A DNA stretch of 64,000 bases from Rhododendron vialii (GCF_030253575.1 NC_080564.1:6058501-6122500), one strand, 5' to 3'. Shown: positions 48,696-60,926, counted from the first letter of the stretch. Numbers and translations: made by a program. Notes: generated by a model not told the origin, from the letters alone.

Positions 48696-49082
48696 TCTGC
48701 GTTCTTATGAACTTAACTTAAATTTGAAAATTGTCATTATTTAAATTTTTTCGTATTTGTTAGTTTTGCGCCAAACTTTTGTCGGCTATTGATTCGTTTC
48801 GATGAGACGAATTGAAAAAGTAAAATTTCTTTACTTTTACCTAAGTATTTTGAGAAATAATCATTTTTTAGCGCAAAAAATCACTTTTAGCACTAAAATG
48901 TGGTTATTTCTCAAAATACTTGGGTAAAAGTGAATTTTTTTTATTTTTCCGATTTGTCTCGTCGAGACGAATCAATAACTCATAAAAGTTTGGCTCAAAA
49001 CTAATAAATGCAAAAAAAATATTTAAATAAGGACAGAATTCTCAAATTTAAGTTAACTTTAAGTTAAGTTCATAAGAATGCA
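48696..49082. mobile_element. Foldback MITE, family copy B
   Basis: Ends CTGCGTTCTTATGAACTTAA and the inverse of CTGCATTCTTATGAACTTAA. The arms carry TTAAATTTTTTCGTATTTGTTAG and ATTGATTCGTTTCGATGAGAC relatives and meet at a TTAGCGCAAAAAA centre. It is the same family as 972-1350. It sits inside the duplicated Sin3 exon 1 fragment. Confidence 0.85.
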
Positions 49083-49460
49083 GCTAATCGCATGATCATC
49101 TTTGCACACCGACAGCTGCAATCTAAACCCATGAAATCACAAACCGCAATTATAACATTACCTGGAAAATTTTGAAAAACAAAGCAAAAATCGTTTCCTT
49201 CTTTCTGCAAGATTTTCTCGCATAACGCTCCAAGATTTTCTTGTACAACGAGGAACAAAAACAAGTGAGCAGATCTAGCAAAATATACATGCAGTGTTCT
49301 TCTGTTACTTGGTTTTGGTTTTGGTTTTTCTCTTCGTATTTTTTGTTTGAACAGTTTTCTCTTCTTATTAACGTTAGGAAACAACCAAGTTGAGTAACAA
49401 AGAGGTAAAGGAGGGGAAACGTGAGAGAGAAACATGTTTTGTTCTCTCCCAACTTTGTTA

Positions 49461-49731
49461 CTCTCTTTGTCATTTTTTTATAGTCCAGTATTCTATTTTG
49501 GAATGTCTCTTAATAAGTGTCTATTTTGTAAAATTAATGGATAAAAGTTTGTACAATTTTTATTTTTCCTCTAAAATTAGATTTCATTTTGAAAAGTTGT
49601 GAGTGAAAGTATAATGATGATATTTCCATAGAGGATAAGTAGAGGTAAAAACTGATATGAAATGTGTAATGATGTGTCTTCTTAATAAGTTAGAGTTATG
49701 ATGCTGAACATTTAAAAATGAATAGAGGGAG
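49461..49731. mobile_element. Stowaway-like MITE, 271 bp
   Basis: Ends CTCTCTTTGTC and GAGGGAG next to TA. The length and interior (AGTCCAGTATTCTATTTTGG, GTCTCTTAATAAGTG) match the element at 37713-37983. Confidence 0.75.
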
Positions 49732-49832
49732 TAATATTTACGTGATCTTAATATGGAGTCTACAAGGCTAAGGCCTATTTTGGGCTAATAAGCCAAATGA
49801 CTTATTTATACATTATACACATTATCAATACA

Positions 49833-51280
49833 TTATTCACTGTGTGCTACACTGGGCCTTGTTTGGAGGCTAACCAAAGAGAAATATGCTCCAGCAGGAC
49901 CCTTACCCAGCAGAGAAGAGTGCGTCCCTTTCTCCACCACCTCACCTCTATCTACAACAGCGATCGTATCGCAGTTTCGTATCGTACTCAACCTATGAGC
50001 CACCACCACGCTAGTCCTACCCACCATCACCCGCTCGAGCGCATCTTGTACCACTCTCTCCGATTGGCTATCGAGCGCACTCGTGGCCTCGTCCAACAGC
50101 AAAATTGCTGGGTTCTTCAGTATAGCACGGGCTATCGCGATACGTTGCTTCTGTCCGCCCGATAGTTGGAATCCCTTGTCCCCGCACCATGTATCGTACC
50201 CGTCTTGTAAGCCCATGACAAATTCGTGAGCATTGGCTGCCTTGGCTGCTTCGATGATCTCGGATTCGTTGATCTTGTCGGATGCTCCGTACATGATGTT
50301 TTCCCGAATGGACCTCGCGAATAGAGTTGGCTCTTGATTAACAAGTGCAATGTGGTTCCTTAGTGACCTTAGATTGTATGATCTTATGTCGCGACCGTCG
50401 ATTTTCACTAAACCTTTAAGTGGATCGTAGAATCGCTCGATTAATCCAATGATGGTTGATTTTCCGGACCCACTATGTCCAACCAGTGCTGTTGATTTCC
50501 CTGCTGTGATGTTGATTGAAAAGCTGTTGAATATCATTACGTCGGGCCTAGCCGGGTATGCAAACTGAACGTCGCACAGCTCCACGTGGCCTGTTATTTT
50601 GTCGGGATTGCAACTAGTTGGGTCATCGGGGTCAATAAGTGTGAGGCGATCCAACACAGCAAAAACTGATCCGACTGCATTAGACCCCTTTGCAATGTCA
50701 TTGGTCATGGTTCCTGCATCGGCAATGACTCGGCCCGTGCTGACTATGATCATGAAGGTTTCAAATAGGGCTTTGGCCCCAATTTGGCCTTGGGAAACGA
50801 GCTTTCCCCCATACCAAAAGTCCAAAGCCATAATGCATACCATAAGGCTTTGGGAGGTACCGAGCCCAAAACCCGCGAACCATGACTGCCGGATGCTCTC
50901 TTGTTGCGGGCGTTCCTGGGCCTTTTCAAGCATTTGGAGGACTCGGGCTTGAGAAGAGAAGGCGGTGACTGTTCGGAGGTTGGAGACTGCTTCCGCAGCT
51001 ACCTTGCTACTTTCATCCTGGGCCTTCATGGCCTTCTCGGACATGCTCTTGAGAAAGACACGTTTCATGTAGAAGCAGATGACGATGAGGGGTTGCACTG
51101 CTATCATGACTAATGCGAGCCTCCATGTGATGACCAGACCCAGGGTGCAAGCTGTGGTTACCGTTGACAAGGTTTGGATAAGTAGTGCCGTTCTATCTCC
51201 CACTAGAGATCTCACCTGCAAAATTGAGAAACGCCAAGAATTGATTATTTGTACAAAATCATTCATTGTACTCCACCAAT

Positions 51281-51335
<55 letters not shown>

Positions 51336-54300
51336 ATACCACATTAGCATCTTTAGCAAGACGAGAGCAAATAGCACCACTAGAATTCTCATCCTGATCA
51401 AACCAACCAACTTCAAACGTCAAAATCTTGGACAACATCCTCTCTCTAATCCTCTTTGTCAAGTGCTCCCCCATGTATGCAAAATTATAATGCTGAATTA
51501 TGTTAACTAACAGCGACACAATTGCCAACCCAGCGAAGCACAACGCATAAATCCTTGTCTTATACTTGATCTCATTATGATCGTGCAAGAAAAAAATTGA
51601 AATCATCGACCCCATTGTAAAACCATAAATTGGTTGGACCGCACCGCATATAACCGCACTTATGCACCCGATCATCGCTTGCTTCCACTCAGGTAAATTC
51701 ATCGCTAATAACCTCCGGAATGAGGGAACTGGAAAAAATTGGTTTCCTTTAACCATAGAAGGCTTTTCCAGTCTCTGACTCAGGTTGGCTGAGTTCGCTG
51801 AACTCGATCGACTGACAATTGACAATCTTCGACTGCTGGTGTTGTTTGAATCCATTTTTGGGTTATTTGATGAAGTTGCGTCATCCTTTGATGGAATTTG
51901 TTCTCTGTTGTTCTCTGTTTGTTGAAGTCGGACCAGGGATGCGTATAGACCATTTTCATCATGGATTAATTCGTCGTGTGAGCCGGTTTCCATTACCTGC
52001 CAGAACATCTATTTTTTAGTTCCCTTCAAATTTTCACCACAATATGACTAGAATTCCCGCAATTAGGCATAACAAAGCAGGGGACACCTTAGAATTTGGA
52101 ATTAGAGCTAAAAAGTGTGTAGACTGATACAAAAAGCCAATGTCATTCCATTTAGGATTTGGGTTCTCTTCGCTATCGACTAGCTTAGGCAACAGGCAGT
52201 TATTGGAGATGTGCAAAGGTGAAATTTACTCTCTAAAATGTTGGTTGAGGTTTCCAGTACTCTTGTCCCTCTCGTAAATATATTGTAACAAGACTTCTTG
52301 TGAAATTATTCATTATTACCTGGCCATTTTGGACGACGACTATGACGTTGGCGTTTCTGATGGTCGAGAGGCGGTGAGCAATGACGATCGTGGTGCGGCC
52401 CTCGGCGACGTTGTCGAGTGCTTCTTGCACGACTCGTTCCGATTCCGAGTCTAATGCGCTTGTGGCCTCATCCAGTAGAAGGATGCGCGGCGCCTTGATT
52501 ATGGCCCGAGCGATTGCTATTCGTTGCTTCTGTCCCCCGGATATTTGGATTCCTCTCTCACCCACCTAAACGAAAGGATGAGTGCATTAATCATATTAGC
52601 AATAAGAATTCTCTAATATTAGCACCATAAACAATATACTATTGATAAACTATTGCTCTATAAACAGAAAAAATACCTGGGTATCATAACACTGAGGCAA
52701 CTGAGAAATGAAATTATGAGCATTAGAAGCTTTAGCAGCATCAATAATCTCTTCCATATCAGCATCTTCCTTCCCAAAAAGTATGTTCTCTTTAATACTT
52801 GTAGCAAAAAGTGCAGGCTCTTGACTCACCAACCCCATCTGAGATCTCAACCACTTTAATTGAAGCTTATCAATGGCGACCCCGTCGAGACAAATTTGTC
52901 CTCCTAATGGATCATAAAACCTCTGTAAAAGCGCGATCACTGTCGATTTGCCCGACCCACTCCCGCCGACTAATGCCACCGTCAAACCCGACGGGATTTT
53001 CAGGTTGAAGTTTGTAAAAATGGGAGTTTCGGGCCTTGATGGGTAGGCGAATTCGACGTTTTTGAATTCAACTTCACCCAGTACATTCTCGAGAACTTGG
53101 CCGTCCATGTTCTCCGAATCGATTTTGGGTACTCGTGTTATCACTTCCAATATTCTCTCTCCTGCTGCTGATGCTTCCGAGAAGTACCTTATGTTGGATA
53201 AACTGGAACCCAACGATCTGATCAAGAACATTAGGGAAATTTTAAGAATTAACCCATGATACGACAAAGATGATTAAGGTGAATTTTCGCTTAAATGCTA
53301 TACTTTGCTAATGAAAGCATGTAAAGAGGGTAGAGATACATACAATCCACCATTGGTAATGGTTCCCCCCACCACGAAAACACTGCCGCCGTGAGCGCCA
53401 TGGTACATGACCAGTCTGCTACCATAATAAGCCATGATGGACCAAATTGCAAATACTATGCCATTGCTGCCAATGGTTAACCCTTTTGCCAATCCTTGCC
53501 TTAGCCCTAGCTTTACAGTCCCTTGAAGGGCAGCAGAGTAATTTAACAAGGTATTGCTCTCTCCAACAAAGGCATAAACAGTTCTGATGGAAGAAATTAC
53601 TTGCTCTACTATCGTTCCAGCCTGGTTGTATTCTGCCCTGATTTGTCTGGCTATTCCCATTAGTACCCTTCCGTAGATCAAACTAGGGATTAGCAGAAGT
53701 ATCACGAAGGGGAATGCCACAATTGCTAGCCTCCATAGCAATGTAAATGCAACCACGTAAGCCCCAACAAACGCGGCTAAATTCATCAAGAACGATGGGA
53801 CCTGTATTGATCATTTATAAACAAATTAGACATTCTAATTCAGAAGATGACCTACATACTAGAACTAGTCCAAGTGAACTTTCTTGAATCCATTTTGCGA
53901 AAGAAGTTAGGCTCCGTTTGTTTGGGCGTAAAATGTTTTTCGGTAAAATATTTTACCTATTTTTCGGTGTTTGGTTGTGTAAAAAATGAGAAAAATATTT
54001 TACATGTAAAACATTTTCCATTCAATGGATGAAAATTACTTACCCTTAAATCTTCCGTAAGTTATTTTCCGAAATAAACCCGTTGCCTTCTATTGCAATT
54101 ATCGCTGCTCAGTTTCCTCAATCGTCAGTTCTGATCCACGTTCAACGCCAATATTCACAAATCTCTCTACCGTTTATGGCCCCTCTCCCCTCTCTCTACA
54201 CTATTTTGTTAATTTCAAAAAATATTTTCAAGTACCAACCAAATACCGGAAAATAAAAGTTAGAAGTTTGTTTTCTGAAAAAATATTTTACATGGAAAAT

Positions 54301-55798
54301 ATTTTACATTGTAAAACATCTTGCATCGAAACAAACAGAGCCTTAGTTTCGCAATTTGTCTGGACGAGGAATTGAAGAAAAGAAAACACTTGTAAGACCA
54401 ACCAACCTTTACACTAATAACATCTTGAATTGCAAGACTATCGCTAGAGACGCTTGAAATGACTTCTGCGGTGCTTGTCACATTCAAATCAAAGTAACCC
54501 ACGTCTTGCCTTAGCACTGCCTTCAAATATCTTGATCGCATTCTTGATGCTTGTCTTGCACCTGTTCTTGTCCAACAATACCCCTCTACAAGCGTATCCA
54601 TAGAACATATGACAGAGAAATAAAAAACATCATGCCCCAGATTAATCCCCATTTAAGAAACACAAGACAAGAAAGAAAGGAAATCAAATGGATTTAGACT
54701 CAAACCCACCAAGGAAACAAGCCAACCATTGCCCAAGCGCAACGTAGCACAGCTCTTTCGCATTCTGCAGGTCACCAAACAAAATCATCCTTTAGAACTA
54801 GGACTATGATAAAACAAAATTGCCATAACTTATTAACAAAAATAATGAAAAGAAAAGAATATCTCTAAAAGATTTGTGTCAACCTGCCCTCCCCAATTTT
54901 CCGCGAAAGCATAATATTGGATGAATGTGTCAATTTTGTTAGGGGTGCAGACAACCTTTGGCAGTGGTTTAGCCAGGGGGTATGGGGGCTCCGCCCCCAC
55001 AGCACAAAGTGCCGCAGTTCGGGGTGTAATTTTGGCTATAGGACCTGACCTACTTATATGCAGTTTGTCTGTAATTAGGGTATCAGATTTTAGAGAAAAA
55101 CAAAGAGAGGCGAGAGAAAATGCAGGTCTCAGAGATATTGCGAGAAGACTTATACTCTTGATTCGATTTTATAGTGGATTGGTGTGGCTTTCGTGGTTTT
55201 TCCTTGCGTTGAGGTTTTCCACGTTTGTCTTGTGTTTTTTCTCTTCTTGTTTGTTACACATTATTTTTCTGTTTGCTTGCGATTTCTGTGATCCTAATTT
55301 TCAAGATTCGTAGGGGCATTGTGAGTTGAACAAGTAATTCGATTCCTAACAAATTTAATCATGCTTTGATCAAAATTTGAAAACTCGTAGGGAACAATTA
55401 TGAATTTCTATGTATTTTTATGCATTGTAGTTGCAATATTCATGCAAATATTATGTATTGTATGGTCGGTTAACAAAACTTAACAGAGTTAAGTGCTATG
55501 AGATGAAGTTTGGCTACACATATAGGTGCATTTAAGGAAATAGAAAGAGAGACGGAGATAGAAGGACCTTGTCGACAATTTGAGATAAGTTATCGAGGGT
55601 AGAAAGAGAACTGCCACCGATACTGTTTATAAGCTTGCTCATGACAAGCATAATCGCGGGGGTAGTAAGTCCGTCGCCAATGGCCCCGAGGAACCCGAGG
55701 CTCATTAGCAACATATCATAGCCATCCGCATGCATAAAAATGGATCGAAATGAGCCAATATTGCTCTTCTTTTGGATCCCCCTGCCTTTCTCCCTCAT
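49833..55798 (-). CDS. ABCB15-like full-size ABC transporter, complete, eight exons
   Basis: A full-size ABCB (MDR/P-glycoprotein type) pump, probably in the plasma membrane; ABCB15-group members move auxin or specialised metabolites, and the substrate here is unknown. Exons 55798-55568, 54764-54710, 54585-54407, 53801-53344, 53217-52677, 52565-52320, 51996-51340 and 51215-49833 join in frame to 1249 codons plus stop, the normal family size. Order: membrane domain 1, NBD1 with Walker [10 protein letters not shown] (about residue 391), ISGGQKQR and [14 protein letters not shown]; a Ser/Asn-rich linker; membrane domain 2; NBD2 with GHSGSGKST (about 1035), [22 protein letters not shown] and VVAHRLSTI. 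All catalytic motifs are present. Introns hold a solo LTR (intron 1), a Tourist-like MITE (intron 3) and a GA repeat (intron 7). The intron 1 donor (GTCCTT) is weak. CT-rich DNA precedes the start codon. Confidence 0.93.
51283..51334. repeat. GA/CT repeat at the ABCB exon 7 donor
   Basis: On the gene's strand the donor GTATGC runs straight into about 50 bases of CT repeat. Confidence 0.95.
53910..54342. mobile_element. Tourist-like (PIF/Harbinger) MITE in ABCB intron 3
   Basis: This 433-bp element is flanked by TTA on both sides. Ends GGCTCCGTTTGTTT and AAACAAACAGAGCC are inverted. Subterminal TTTTACATGTAAAACATTTTCC words form further inverted pairs. TTA plus GG-starting ends fit the Tourist class. 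Confidence 0.88.
54937..55351. mobile_element. Solo LTR (415 bp) in ABCB intron 1
   Basis: Starts TGTTAGGGG and ends TTCCTAACA (TG...CA). It is flanked by AATTT on both sides (54932-54936 and 55352-55356). No second LTR or internal retroelement region is present. A copia-type LTR is the likeliest source. A CTTATATGC stretch near 55052 could be an LTR TATA box on +. Confidence 0.85.
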
Positions 55799-55807
55799 TT
55801 TCTCCCT

Positions 55808-55872
<65 letters not shown>
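55808..55872. repeat. CT repeat upstream of the ABCB start
   Basis: About 63 bases of CT on + (GA on the gene's strand), ending within about 10 bases of the start codon at 55798. Confidence 0.95.
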
Positions 55873-55874
<2 letters not shown>

Positions 55875-56299
55875 CGTGTGTGGCTTCAAAAAGCGGCTGT
55901 CATTTAACTGGTGAGGAAATAAATAGAGGGAGATGTCTACATATTTATATAGCAATGTTGTCAGTAGAGTTCAATGTGCTTGGCAATAGTATTGCCTAGC
56001 ATAAGCCATACATAAGGGGATCTTGATTTGACTTTATATTTTAATCATGTATCGTCATTACTGACGATAGTGGATCATGGGGCCCGCTTTTTATCTGGAC
56101 TACCTCAATTGGGCATCTCCCCAGTTTTTAACGGCAGCAGATCATGCCAACAAATACTAAAACGAGAAAGATACAGATCCAAACGTGTTCGAAATTGTTT
56201 AATAATGAGTGTAGTAAATTACTCTTGTTTGCATCGATTATCTCTGTTAGGATCTGTGTATATCCTTAAGTCAACGTAGCATTAATTATATTATAATTA

Positions 56300-56564
56300 C
56301 TTTATTCGTCCCATTTTGTTGATTTCTTATTCCACTTTTATAAATATCCCAAAATATCGGTCATTTTTGGAAAGTCAAAAGGAAAAAAAATGTTTAAATT
56401 TTCAAAACTCACCCTCATAATAAAAATAATTTTAATAGCGAAAATTAAAGGACAATAATTGAAATCGAAACCGGCTTTTTGAAGAGACATGCAATATTAA
56501 ATGCATATCTTCTTAAAAAGTTGAAAATCTCAGAAGAAAAACTAACAAAATGGGACGAAAGTAG
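56300..56564. mobile_element. Stowaway-like MITE
   Basis: The left end CTTTATTCGTCCCATTTTGTT is inverted at the right as AACAAAATGGGACGAAAGTAG, followed by TA. Confidence 0.8.
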
Positions 56565-57310
56565 TATGAATTAATTAATAATTCTACTCACACACCTCTC
56601 AAACAGACCACCTAATAGAGTAGTTACTTAGAGTTACTCCGTCCACTTTGACATGATTTTTCTTAACATATATAGTATGAGAATTGGGGTCTCGGAAAAA
56701 AACTTCATCTATAGGTTACGGTTATATCGATCCCACATCTATTTCTCTCTTCCACCTCTTCGTCCACCACCTCTGCATCCGAGTAATTAAGCCACATGAC
56801 GGAGGGTTAGAGACTCCGACCCACATCGAAGGATTTAGACTTGGAGAGATTTTAAAGAAAAAAAGTAGTTCAAATGTACATGTGGTTAAGGAGAGATGAT
56901 CAAGGCGGTTTGACTTTACTACTCAATTAATCAATTGATGATGGTGGTCACGGGGGTAAGCTATGTATTGGATTTGGAACTATATATATACCTCAATTAG
57001 CACCTCCATTTTAACATATTCAACTACTATACTCAAAACAACTACTCAGAGTCAAAGAATCTCCAATTGGGGAGAATGTGCTATGGGGGAGTCAATTCCC
57101 CATTCCCCAGTAGAAGGGTTCCTTTTTTTTGGTAAGATAAGATAATTCTTTTAGAACCCTGCTCTATATTGGTACTGACCACCCCCATATCGATGGGTAC
57201 CTACGAGCACGTAGGACCCACTATGGGTTCAGCACTGATCAGAGTCGTTCAATTTTTTTTTTCAAAAAGAAAAAATCGAGTGGACTCATGAAAAATCAGC
57301 CCAATGCAAT
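56565..57310. other. Intergenic DNA, no gene seen
   Basis: No supportable coding, RNA or repeat feature. Confidence 0.5.
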
Positions 57311-58136
57311 ATGTGTAGGTGCTTGATACACTTATTGCCAATTGATTTTAAGTCGACAGGGGTGTATGTCTTGACTCTGTACACTATGATTCAACCGATT
57401 TTCATGTCTGGGTGGTCATTCAACTTTTGGTTGGATGTATTACTTGTTTCCAGATGTCAATTTTCTGTGTTTTATTTGCTTTCATATGAATGCCTCATTG
57501 TTTGGATTCATATCTTGAGCTCATTTCATGTACCCTTTCTTCCCTCAATATTGTACCTTTGTTCGAGCTTCAATAAAAATAAATAAAAAAATTTGCCGAT
57601 TAGGAAAAGGAGTCGCCAAGATCATCTCATGTGACCATATCTTACCTGAATGCTAGTGCTTTGTTGGGCGTTAAATGTAGATGGGGAAGAGATTTGACTT
57701 ACAGAAATTTGTTAAAACGGAAGAGGATGAGATTGCTAAAACGGAGGGATATACATTTGTTGAGTTGGCGGAGGATGAGTTGGTTAAAAGGTAGGAATGT
57801 GTCTCTCTTTCCATGGAATTTTAATTTCCAGATTCTCTCTCCGTTGGCCTTTGTTCTGGAGCCGTCCATGGTCTGTCAAAGGGTATCCCGGTTTTTGTCA
57901 AGTCTTTTATTTCTCACAGCCTTTGGCGGGTTTCTTTTTGATCGCGCGGGTTTCGAGGTGTTCGGGTGTTGAGTTTGGGACTTTTTTCTTTTCTTTTGCC
58001 CTTGTTGTTTCAGTTGTTGTATTGCCTTTTTTGTTCTTTGAGTCTCGGGTGGCGTTTGCCTTTGTGTCATTGATCATTTTAATCTTTCTAATCCTGTCCA
58101 AATATTAATAAATTTTCTCTTTTACTGAGAAAAAAA
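57311..58136 (+). mobile_element. Two LINE-like 3' tails in tandem
   Basis: Segment 57311-57597 ends in an A-rich tail (CAATAAAAATAAATAAAAAAA). Segment about 57610-58136 ends AATATTAATAAATTTTCTC then GAGAAAAAAAG. Both look like 3' ends of plant LINEs, rich in TTTGTTGTTT and TTTTTGTTCTTTG words. No reverse transcriptase is present. Confidence 0.4.
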
Positions 58137-59275
58137 GAAGATCTTGGTAGGTTCGATTTCACATCACATAGGATATCGCCCTAGCAGAGGATCTTGACTC
58201 TTCGTTTTTTCTGCCATCACGAAAAGAAATAGGAAAAGTAAATTTTGTAAGACACGAGCTAGCAATGCACTATTAATGTCTTGACCCATCATGAGTACGT
58301 AAAATTACACTGAACCCTTTAAATATACACTAACTAATTGCACATAAGTTTAGCCACCGCGAGGGAAAGGCCTCGTGCAAGAGATAGGCCGCAGTTGTTC
58401 AATTCAATTCATTGTTGGAAAATGGAGTAGAATTTTACCAAAGAGAATTTGGTGGGACTCGCACCGCGTGAGGTGGGCCCAACAATAGTGAACAAATTTC
58501 ATTAAGAAATGAATGGGAAATTGTCTCATTATGGGAATTGAAAAAGCCAAATGACGTTCATGCGCGCTGTCATCAAACACCTAAATTAGACCTGAGCCGA
58601 AGCTTAGGATTCGTGGGCCCACGACCTGTGGTTCGAGGTTTGTGGTTTATAGTCTAATCTAGATTGGTTTGGAATTGATTGTGCTTTATTGGGTCTGAAC
58701 TATTCGCGTTTGGATTGTCCAGTTACAGAATCAGTTATGCGCAGTTGATTAATACTGGGTTGAATGCCCGGAATAAAATCCGCGATTTGATTATGGACTC
58801 AATTGCTAGATTAATGACTGTAGCAGTTTTTCTCCAGAAATTGAATTCCCCGTGTTCAATTCTCTATACTCAATATGAAATATTGAATTGGCCCTATTGA
58901 ATGGGCAGGCTCCCCCTATTGAATGAGCGGATCGGATCATCCGAGCAGTTTTTTTTGAACCGTTCAATGAAAACTGCTCGGATGAAGCCCTTTCCGGTTA
59001 TTTTTTTTGCTGATTTCTCGCGGAAACCTTTAAAATCACGTTCCGATAACTTTGAACGGCTCGGATCATCAAAATTCAATCGGAAATGGGAGTCTCACAT
59101 TTTAATAAAATGAGGAATCCCTCATCGGAACCTAACTCTGCAAACCATTATTGGAATTTACTTGTGGAATTACAAAGGGAAACATCTTCCGTGCCAATGT
59201 TTCTTAGAAACCGACATCAACCCCATGTCCCCATCACTTGGGAAATGGAGCAAAAAACGAGAAACCTATGAATTA
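58137..59275. other. Intergenic DNA with a short hairpin
   Basis: No gene. Around 58915-59075, the words CGGATCATCCGAGCAGTTTT and AAAACTGCTCGGATGA form a hairpin, and GATCGGATCATC and CGGCTCGGATCATC recur. Possibly a small MITE remnant. Confidence 0.45.
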
Positions 59276-59283
59276 AAATTGAC

Positions 59284-59862
59284 TAGGGGTGTACACGGTT
59301 TGGATTGGTCCGGTTCTCTAAAAAATCAATAACCGGACCATTTCAAACGGTTCTAAAAAATTGGGAATCAGAACCTAACCAATATATGTATGGAACCTAA
59401 CCAGAACCAAACCGCAAGACCGGTTCGATTTTGGTTCGGTTCCGGTTCTATCCAATAAGCATCAAACATTTATTTACAAAATATGAACTCATAAAATTAA
59501 AGAAATAGAAAGATAATTTCGTGGAATAGGAAAGGAAGGAAGAAAATAAAAGCTTTCCTAATAAATGAAATTTCATCTCTAAATAAATTAAGTTTAGCAA
59601 GGAAAAGATTAATCTACCAAATTCGAGTACATATTTAATTACACACACATAAGTATATCAATATTTATCTTAGTTTTAAACGGTCCGGTTCGATTCTAAC
59701 CACGGTTCATTAATTGAGAACCAGTAACCGAACTAAAATTAACGGTTCTTATTTTTTTGGAACCATAACCAGACCATAGAATCACAGAACCGAACCAAAT
59801 TGGACGGTTCGGTCCGGATCGAACCGATTTTACGGTTTGGACGGTTTTCTTGAACACCCCTA
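59284..59862. mobile_element. hAT-like nonautonomous element, 579 bp, 8-bp target duplication
   Basis: Flanked by AAATTGAC on both sides (59276-59283 and 59863-59870). Ends TAGGGGTGTACACGGTTTGG and TTGAACACCCCTA are inverted. Subterminal CCGGTTC/GAACCGG words are abundant near both ends. No transposase. Confidence 0.93.
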
Positions 59863-59899
59863 AAATTGACTGTAGGCCGCATTGGGCGTTCTCTCTCTC

Positions 59900-60332
59900 T
59901 TTTTTTTTTTTTTGAAGATTAATGAATTTCATTGATGGTAAAAAATTAAAGTACAATTGTATAATCGCCACAAGATAAAGATCGCCGGCGACTAGCGAAG
60001 ACCAATACAATAAGTTACGTCTAAGGAGAATATAGAGTACTACTGCCTACAAAACACAAAAGCCACAACAGAAACTATGCTATTGCCAAAAGATCTAAGG
60101 ATGCTGACGAAGAGCGAAGGCCAACAAAAGACCGAAAGAATAGAGCACAGTGTGAAAATTGTGCGTGCGGTAATACAAATACAAAAACAAAAATACAACT
60201 AAAGCAGAAATAAAGACCCCACAAACTACCAACAAACCCCAACCGGAAAACAATACAAACAAACAATGCATCAACTAACGAGGATCCAAATCCGAGAAAA
60301 CGCAAACGGCGGCGAAGCTTCCTCAGCAAAGG
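59900..60332 (-). mobile_element. Retroposed 3' end with poly(A), LINE-like
   Basis: A T run at about 59902-59914 on + is the poly(A) of a minus-strand copy ending AATGAAATTCATTAATCTTC. The body (60362-60075 on -) has a 95-codon open frame rich in F, V and L with no recognised domain. It directly adjoins the 142-bp repeats built on the ABCB 3' end. Confidence 0.5.
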
Positions 60333-60860
60333 ACAACGATCAACCTCAACCATAACCTGCAATAAAGGAGCCTCTTCAACCTTCAGAGATCGCTGACAAG
60401 AGAGAAATATGCTCCACGGGAACCCTTACCCAACAAAGATGAGTGGGTTCCTTTCTCCACCACCTTCCCTTTAAACAACGATCAACCTCAGCCATAACCT
60501 ACAATAAAGGAGCCCCCTCAGCCTTCAGAGATTGCTGACAAGAGAGAAATATGCTCCAGGGGAACCCTTACCCAACAAAGATGAGTGGGTTCGTTTCTCC
60601 ACCACCTTCCCTTTGGACAACAATCAACCTTAGCCATAACCTGCAATAAGGGAGCCCCCTCAACCTTCAGAGATCACTAACAAAAGAGAAATATGCTCCA
60701 GTGGGACCCTTACCCCACAAAGATGAGTGGGTTCCTTTCTCCACCACCTTCCCTTTATCCAAAACTACATTCTCTGAAGGCTGACAAGAGAGAAATATGC
60801 TCCAACAGGACCCTTACCCAACAAAGATGAGTGGGTTCCTTTCTCCACCACTTTCCTTTT
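60333..60860 (-). repeat. 142-bp tandem repeat containing the ABCB C-terminal coding end
   Basis: Units start at 60333, 60475 and 60617 (period exactly 142), followed by a fourth, partial unit (about 60783-60860) that continues into the real exon 8. On the minus strand each unit carries sequence for [10 protein letters not shown] and GKGPxGAYFSL, the last residues of an ABCB15-like protein, joined to about 65 bases of downstream sequence (GGTTATGG, GAGGTTGAT words). Units 1-3 differ by a few substitutions. Confidence 0.92.
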
Positions 60861-60926
60861 ATCCAAAACCGCAATCATATCACAGTTTTGTATTGTACTC
60901 AACTTGTGGGCCACCACCATGCTAGT

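Larger units (their letters stand above)
47800..49450 (-). pseudogene. Duplicated 5' fragment of the Sin3-like gene, split by two insertions
   Basis: Positions 49083-49450 match the Sin3-like start region and leader at about 36600-36920 in the same order: ATTTTCTCGnATnAC, ACAAGTGAGCAGATCTAG, TCTTCTGTT, TTGGTTTTGG, TTAGGAAACAAC and TTGAGTAACAAAGAGGTAA. Positions 48671-48695 (AGTTAGCACGGACATCATC) match Sin3 exon 1 sequence. About 47825-47843 (GCGTTAAATTGAGAG) matches the next stretch of exon 1. A TRIM (47844-48670) and a MITE (48696-49082) split this small exon into three. It has the same orientation as the main Sin3-like gene, no later exons, and cannot make Sin3. Confidence 0.75.

Noticed and set aside
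49797-51285. Several plus-strand frames over the last ABCB exon
   Set aside because: Shadows of the highly conserved NBD2 coding strand.
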